Assembly (NCBI GenBank): GCA_945946745.1
Contig: CAMEWZ010000058.1
Span: 1 to 9,949 of the forward strand
Direction: 5' to 3'
DNA: 9,949 nt
Source: an uncultured Clostridia bacterium
Lineage (GTDB): Bacteria; Bacillota; Clostridia; Oscillospirales; Oscillospiraceae
Of the stretch, positions 7,219-9,949 are shown one piece after another. The notes below the pieces were generated by a model. It worked only from the letters and a program-made list of their open reading frames with translations, did no database searches and was not told the origin of the DNA. Made by a program: the position numbers and the translations under genes. The number at the start of each line of letters is the position of its first letter. The stretch's first letter is position 1.

Positions 7219-8511
7219 CTAACTGCCAACATCGCACTGGGAACAGCCATTGCTCCCCACCGCCACCAAGGTGCCGTTGGCACGCATGCCCACGGTATGG
7301 TTAAATCCGGCGCTGATGGCCACGATATCCGTCCAGCCGCCCACGTTGCACTGGCCATAGGCATTGCGGCCTGTGGCGATCACGGTTCCGTCGGCACGCA
7401 GGCCCACGGTGTGGTTCGCGCCGGCACTGATGGCCACAATGTCCGACCAGAATTCCACATCACACTGTCCGGCGTTGTTCTGTCCCACGGCCACCACGGT
7501 GCCATCCGCCTTCAGCCCCACCACATGGTAGTCCCCCGCGCTGATGGCCACAATATCCGTCCAGCCCTCGATCTCCCGCTGGCCGTAGTCGTTGTTTCCG
7601 GCTGCCAGCACGGTTCCGTTTGCCTTCACGCCATAGGTGGTTCGATACCCCACCGCCACGTCCACCATGTCCCGCCAGCCGGACACATCGCACTGGCCGT
7701 AGGTATTATAGCCCTCGCAGACCACGGTACCCGCCTGGGTCAAGCCCACCGTATTGTTGGCGCTGGCGTCGATGTCCACAATATCCGTCCAGCCGGCGAT
7801 GCTGGCCTTGCCGGGCACCTGCCCCGCCACCAGCACCGTCCCGTCCTCCCGCAAGCCCACGGTGTGGTGATAAGCGGCGACTCTGGTGACATTCGTCCAC
7901 TGGGAGGTATTGCGGCGGCCGCTCTCCATGCTGCCGGAGGTACCCACGGTACCATCCGGCCTAACCCAAACGTTATGATAGGAACCAGCGGCAAGCAAGC
8001 CCACGTAGGAAACCGGTTCTTCCTCCGGTGGTTCCGTAGGCGGCTCCGGTTCTTCTTCGATCTCCTGGTCCGTTGTTTCCTCCGGGGCAGGCTCCGTTTC
8101 CGCAAGCTGGATTTGCGCAGGCGCTTCCGTCTCCGGCACCGTCTCCGAAAGCAGCGCCGTTTCCTCCGGTTCCGTGGTTTCCATGGTTTCCTCCGGCTCG
8201 GTGGCAGTCGGCTCCGTTCCCTCAGTGGTTTCCGGCTGTGTTTCCGGAACCATCGGTTCCTCCGTTTCCGGGATGGTTTCCGTAGGCGGCACCGTGGGCG
8301 GAGTTTCCTCCGGCACTTCCAGCAGCAACGTCCCCACCGGTTCTGTGGGCATCCGCGCCTCCGGCTCCGTAGCCATGGCGGTTTCCCGAGACAGCTTACT
8401 CAAGTCAACCGTGATGACCCCAATGGAAAACAAATAGACCGTCAGCCCGGTCAGCGCCATCAGCGCCAAAACCAGAAGCGTATAAAATACCCCCCGCAGA
8501 AATTTTCTCAT
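7219..8511 (-). CDS. Membrane-anchored surface protein: Pro/Thr/Glu-rich stalk plus seven-bladed RCC1-like propeller
   Basis: A 430-residue predicted extracellular protein. Residues 1-6 are basic (MRKFLR), 7-32 a hydrophobic anchor or uncleaved signal with no lipobox Cys, and about 47-168 a low-complexity stalk dominated by Glu, Pro and Thr (PETEEP, EPEETMETTEPEE). Residues about 172-430 contain seven RCC1-like units of about 38 residues, each with a '(T/V)VGL+.(D/N)GTV.A.G.N.YGQC.V.GW.DIVAISAG' pattern. Seven units is the number needed to close an RCC1 propeller; such domains bind proteins or ligands. The ATG at 8509-8511 is preferred because AAGGA lies about 10 bases upstream and the signal-like region then starts properly; the same frame is open to an ATG at 8574, giving 21 extra residues. 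Ligand unknown. The small DUF6774-like gene follows. Confidence 0.83.
   Translation of the reverse strand: MRKFLRGVFYTLLVLALMALTGLTVYLFSIGVITVDLSKLSRETAMATEPEARMPTEPVGTLLLEVPEETPPTVPPTETIPETEEPMVPETQPETTEGTEPTATEPEETMETTEPEETALLSETVPETEAPAQIQLAETEPAPEETTDQEIEEEPEPPTEPPEEEPVSYVGLLAAGSYHNVWVRPDGTVGTSGSMESGRRNTSQWTNVTRVAAYHHTVGLREDGTVLVAGQVPGKASIAGWTDIVDIDASANNTVGLTQAGTVVCEGYNTYGQCDVSGWRDMVDVAVGYRTTYGVKANGTVLAAGNNDYGQREIEGWTDIVAISAGDYHVVGLKADGTVVAVGQNNAGQCDVEFWSDIVAISAGANHTVGLRADGTVIATGRNAYGQCNVGGWTDIVAISAGFNHTVGMRANGTLVAVGSNGCSQCDVGS
7222..7998 (-). repeat. Tandem RCC1-blade coding repeats, 114-base register
   Basis: Seven tandem units encode the propeller. The codons for the W-D-I-V segment recur exactly 114 bases apart: the CCAGCC/CCAGAA landmark ends at 7338, 7452, 7566, 7680 and 7794. 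The upstream-most blades depart from this register by 2 residues or more. Blades 4-7 (nearest the C-terminus) are most alike, pointing to recent internal duplication or gene conversion. Confidence 0.8.
8008..8373 (-). repeat. Low-complexity Pro/Thr/Glu stalk-coding segment
   Basis: About 120 codons rich in Glu, Pro and Thr, appearing on the plus strand as irregular repeats of TCCGG, TTCC and TTTCCTCCGG. It should be intrinsically disordered and act as a cell-wall-spanning spacer, and it is prone to length change by slippage. Confidence 0.75.
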
Positions 8512-8605
8512 GGACACGCATTCCTTTGCTGTAACTTTTTTAACCAAATTGAAATAATATGTAATCCCCGGCATTTTCCCGGTTTTTCACGCTTTTCCAC
8601 ATAAA

Positions 8606-8634
8606 ATTGTAGTAGCTTTCTTCCCGCTTGTCAA
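8606..8634 (-). promoter_or_regulatory. Sigma-A promoter of the RCC1-repeat gene, with overlapping dyad
   Basis: On the minus strand, a perfect TTGACA (plus coordinates 8629-8634), a 17-base spacer and TACAAT (8606-8611), predicting a start near 8599 and a leader of about 88 bases to the ATG at 8511. A 7-bp dyad, CCCGCTT-GTC-AAGCGGG at 8623-8639, covers the -35 box and could be an operator. Confidence 0.75.
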
Positions 8635-8705
8635 GCGGGCAATGGGATGGGTTTACAATTTCTTCACAGTTTTTCCACAGCAGGCGGATTTTCCCAGGGG
8701 GTTCA

Positions 8706-8734
8706 TTGACAGAAACCCCGGCTTATGCTAAACT
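8706..8734 (+). promoter_or_regulatory. Sigma-A promoter of the serine acetyltransferase gene
   Basis: TTGACA (8706-8711), 17-base spacer and an extended -10, TGCTAAACT (hexamer 8729-8734). The predicted start near 8741 falls at the ribosome site, leaving a leader of about 15 bases, with no room for a T-box or riboswitch. The rest of the 8512-8755 spacer holds the divergent promoter and no gene. Confidence 0.75.
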
Positions 8735-8755
8735 AGGGAAAAAGGAGGGATCGCT

Positions 8756-9697
8756 GTGACTCCCATTGAACAGCAAATCGAAGGCGTTGTGGACAGCATT
8801 CTGGAGGATTATCGCCATGGACGGGACATCGACAAGCTGGATCCATTCCAGCACCCGGACAAGGATGTTGTCATCGACATGATCGGAAAGCTCCTGCGGA
8901 TCGTCTTCCCCGGCTTTTCCCGGGATCGGGCCTACCGGATCTACAACACCAAGCATAACCTGTCCATGCTCATTGAAGACGTGGTGTACAATCTGAACAA
9001 GCAGATTGCCATTGTTCTGCGGGGCACCATGGAGCCGGATCAGGCCCAGGAAAAGGCCCAGCAGATCAGCCTGGAGTTCTTCCGGGCCATTCCCGGCATC
9101 CGGGCAGTGGTGCAGACGGATGTGGAGGCCTTTTACGACGGCGACCCCGCTGCCTTCAGCGTGGATGAAATTGTGTTCTGCTATCCCGGCCTGTTCGCCA
9201 TCACGGTGTACCGGCTGGCCCATGTGCTCTACACCCTGGAGGTGCCCATGCTGCCCCGGATCATGACGGAGCACGCCCACTCCGTGACCGGCATCGACAT
9301 CAACCCCGGCGCTACCATCGGCAAGTATTTCTTCATCGACCACGGCACGGGCATCGTGGTTGGCGAGACGACCGTGATCGGCGACCATGTGAAGGTCTAT
9401 CAAGGCGTGACCCTGGGCGCCCTCACCACCCGGGGCGGTCAAAGCCTCCGGGGCAAGAAGCGCCATCCCACCATCGAGGACAATGTGACCATCTACGCCG
9501 GCGCGTCCATTCTGGGCGGCGGTACGGTGATCGGCCGGGATTCGGTGATCGGCTCCAACGTGTTCATCACCCACTCCATCCCCGCCTGCACCACCGTCAG
9601 CGTGAAAAGCCAGGAGCTGCAATTCAAGCCCCGCAACTGCAGCGGCAACTGCACAACCTGCGACAAGCCCGAGCCCTTCTGGGAAGGGCAGAAATAA
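8756..9697 (+). CDS. Serine O-acetyltransferase (CysE/EpsC type)
   Basis: Makes O-acetylserine from L-serine and acetyl-CoA, the first committed step of cysteine synthesis, in the cytoplasm. 313 residues: an alpha-helical N-terminal domain (about 1-165) followed by a left-handed beta-helix of hexapeptide repeats (about 172-285). Key residues match E. coli CysE: Asp181 in GIDINPGATIG (equivalent to Asp143) and His196 in IDHGTGIVVGE (equivalent to His158), then KKRHPTIEDNV around 234-243. The length and long N-terminal domain fit the EpsC/SrpH-like group. The start is a GTG at 8756, chosen because AAGGAGGG at 8742-8749 is 6 bases upstream and no ATG fits. The C-terminal tail is odd: NCSGNCTTC places Cys295, Cys299 and Cys302 in a CX3CX2C spacing. 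No cysteine synthase gene adjoins it; the gene is monocistronic with its own promoter and terminator. Confidence 0.92.
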   Translation: MTPIEQQIEGVVDSILEDYRHGRDIDKLDPFQHPDKDVVIDMIGKLLRIVFPGFSRDRAYRIYNTKHNLSMLIEDVVYNLNKQIAIVLRGTMEPDQAQEKAQQISLEFFRAIPGIRAVVQTDVEAFYDGDPAAFSVDEIVFCYPGLFAITVYRLAHVLYTLEVPMLPRIMTEHAHSVTGIDINPGATIGKYFFIDHGTGIVVGETTVIGDHVKVYQGVTLGALTTRGGQSLRGKKRHPTIEDNVTIYAGASILGGGTVIGRDSVIGSNVFITHSIPACTTVSVKSQELQFKPRNCSGNCTTCDKPEPFWEGQK

Positions 9698-9722
9698 CCC
9701 CAATTCTTACCAAAAGTCCGCA

Positions 9723-9757
9723 AAAATCCCGGAAAGCGAATCGCTTTCCGGGATTTT
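9723..9757. terminator. Bidirectional terminator after the serine acetyltransferase gene
   Basis: A perfect 16-bp stem (9723-9738 with 9742-9757, loop AAT) whose ends are AAAA and TTTT, so it resembles an intrinsic terminator in both directions. It sits 25 bases after the acetyltransferase stop and 6 bases beyond the stop of the converging ABC exporter gene. Confidence 0.9.
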
Positions 9758-9763
9758 CTGTGC

Positions 9764-9949
9764 TTATTCCAGTTCGAATACGCCGGTATACAGCTTGTAG
9801 TAGGTGCCTTTCAAGGCAATCAAGTCGTCGTGGGTGCCCCGCTCGATGATGCGTCCGTGATCCAGAACCATGATGCAATCGGAGTTCATGATGGTGCTGA
9901 GGCGATGGGCAATGACAAACACCGTCCGGCCCTTCATCAGCGCGTCCAT
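9764..9949 (-). CDS. ABC exporter ATPase domain, C-terminal fragment
   Basis: The last 61 codons of a minus-strand gene that continues past the right edge; the ATG at the edge is an internal Met, not the start. The fragment reads DALMKGRTVFVIAHRLSTI, with the switch His of the H-loop, then the standard end of an exporter nucleotide-binding domain (IMVLDHGRIIERGTHDDLIALKGTYYKLY). The spacing and IAHRLSTI sequence are typical of ABCB/MsbA-like exporters with fused membrane domains (multidrug or lipid type), usually encoded in heterodimer pairs in Firmicutes. The membrane domain and any partner gene lie outside the window, so substrate is unknown. Confidence 0.9.
   Translation of the reverse strand: MDALMKGRTVFVIAHRLSTIMNSDCIMVLDHGRIIERGTHDDLIALKGTYYKLYTGVFELE

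Noticed and set aside
8512..8574. A 21-residue N-terminal extension of the propeller protein from the ATG at 8574.
   Set aside because: That ATG lacks a good ribosome site and would put a polar stretch before the basic-plus-hydrophobic signal region; the ATG at 8511 has AAGGA upstream. It remains possible because the predicted transcript includes it.
7027..8604. A 525-codon open frame on the plus strand across the propeller gene.
   Set aside because: It mirrors the repeat and low-complexity coding of the minus-strand gene, lacks a ribosome site, runs through His/Arg-rich sequence without recognisable motifs, and conflicts with clear RCC1-like repeats, promoter and start on the other strand.
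8593..8679. Two TTTTCCACA sequences (8593-8601, 8671-8679) resembling DnaA boxes in the cysE/propeller spacer.
   Set aside because: Each differs from TTATCCACA by one base, only two copies occur, there is no DNA-unwinding element or replication gene nearby, and T/C-rich spacers produce such strings by chance.
9638..9667. The CX3CX2C cysteines as evidence for a radical SAM domain.
   Set aside because: They sit in a short tail after a complete acetyltransferase beta-helix; no TIM-barrel sequence is present.

Overview
The window looks like chromosomal DNA of a high-GC Clostridia bacterium, most likely a gut Oscillospiraceae (Flavonifractor/Oscillibacter-like). The grounds are strong AGGAGG-type ribosome sites, sigma-A-like promoters, GC-rich third codon positions that leave long antisense frames open, and the gene families present: a DUF975-like membrane protein, a DUF6774-like small protein, a TPR-type XRE regulator and an RCC1-repeat surface protein. 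Genus is inference. I see no tRNA, rRNA, CRISPR array, insertion sequence or prophage.

Layout: (1) 1-3713, plus strand: an ABC importer operon in the order binding protein (C-terminal end only), ATPase, fused two-domain permease, then a HAD phosphatase. The last three genes overlap by 4 and 1 bases, so they are probably translationally coupled. Two hairpins separate the binding protein from the ATPase. (2) 3771-4766, minus strand: a polytopic membrane protein. It diverges from (3) 4906-6956, plus strand: an XRE-TPR regulator followed 32 bases later by an MFS transporter. (4) 7020-8511, minus strand: a membrane-anchored protein with a Pro/Thr/Glu-rich stalk and a predicted seven-bladed RCC1-like propeller, followed by a 50-residue protein resembling DUF6774. 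(5) 8756-9697, plus strand: serine O-acetyltransferase with its own strong promoter and a leader of only about 15 bases. (6) 9764-9949, minus strand: the C-terminal end of an ABC exporter ATPase.

All three convergent junctions (3720-3758, 6966-7014, 9723-9757) carry one long hairpin with A/T tracts on both sides, so each can stop transcription from both directions.

How the genes work together: the importer genes form one uptake system of the ferric/AfuABC-type family. The coupled sugar-phosphatase-like HAD gene raises the possibility that the cargo is a phosphorylated compound rather than iron. The XRE-TPR/MFS pair looks like a regulator with the transporter it controls. No clearly new multi-gene system is evident. 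The most interesting items are the surface propeller with its small downstream gene, the importer-phosphatase coupling, a dyad over the -35 box of the propeller gene, and a three-cysteine tail on the serine acetyltransferase.
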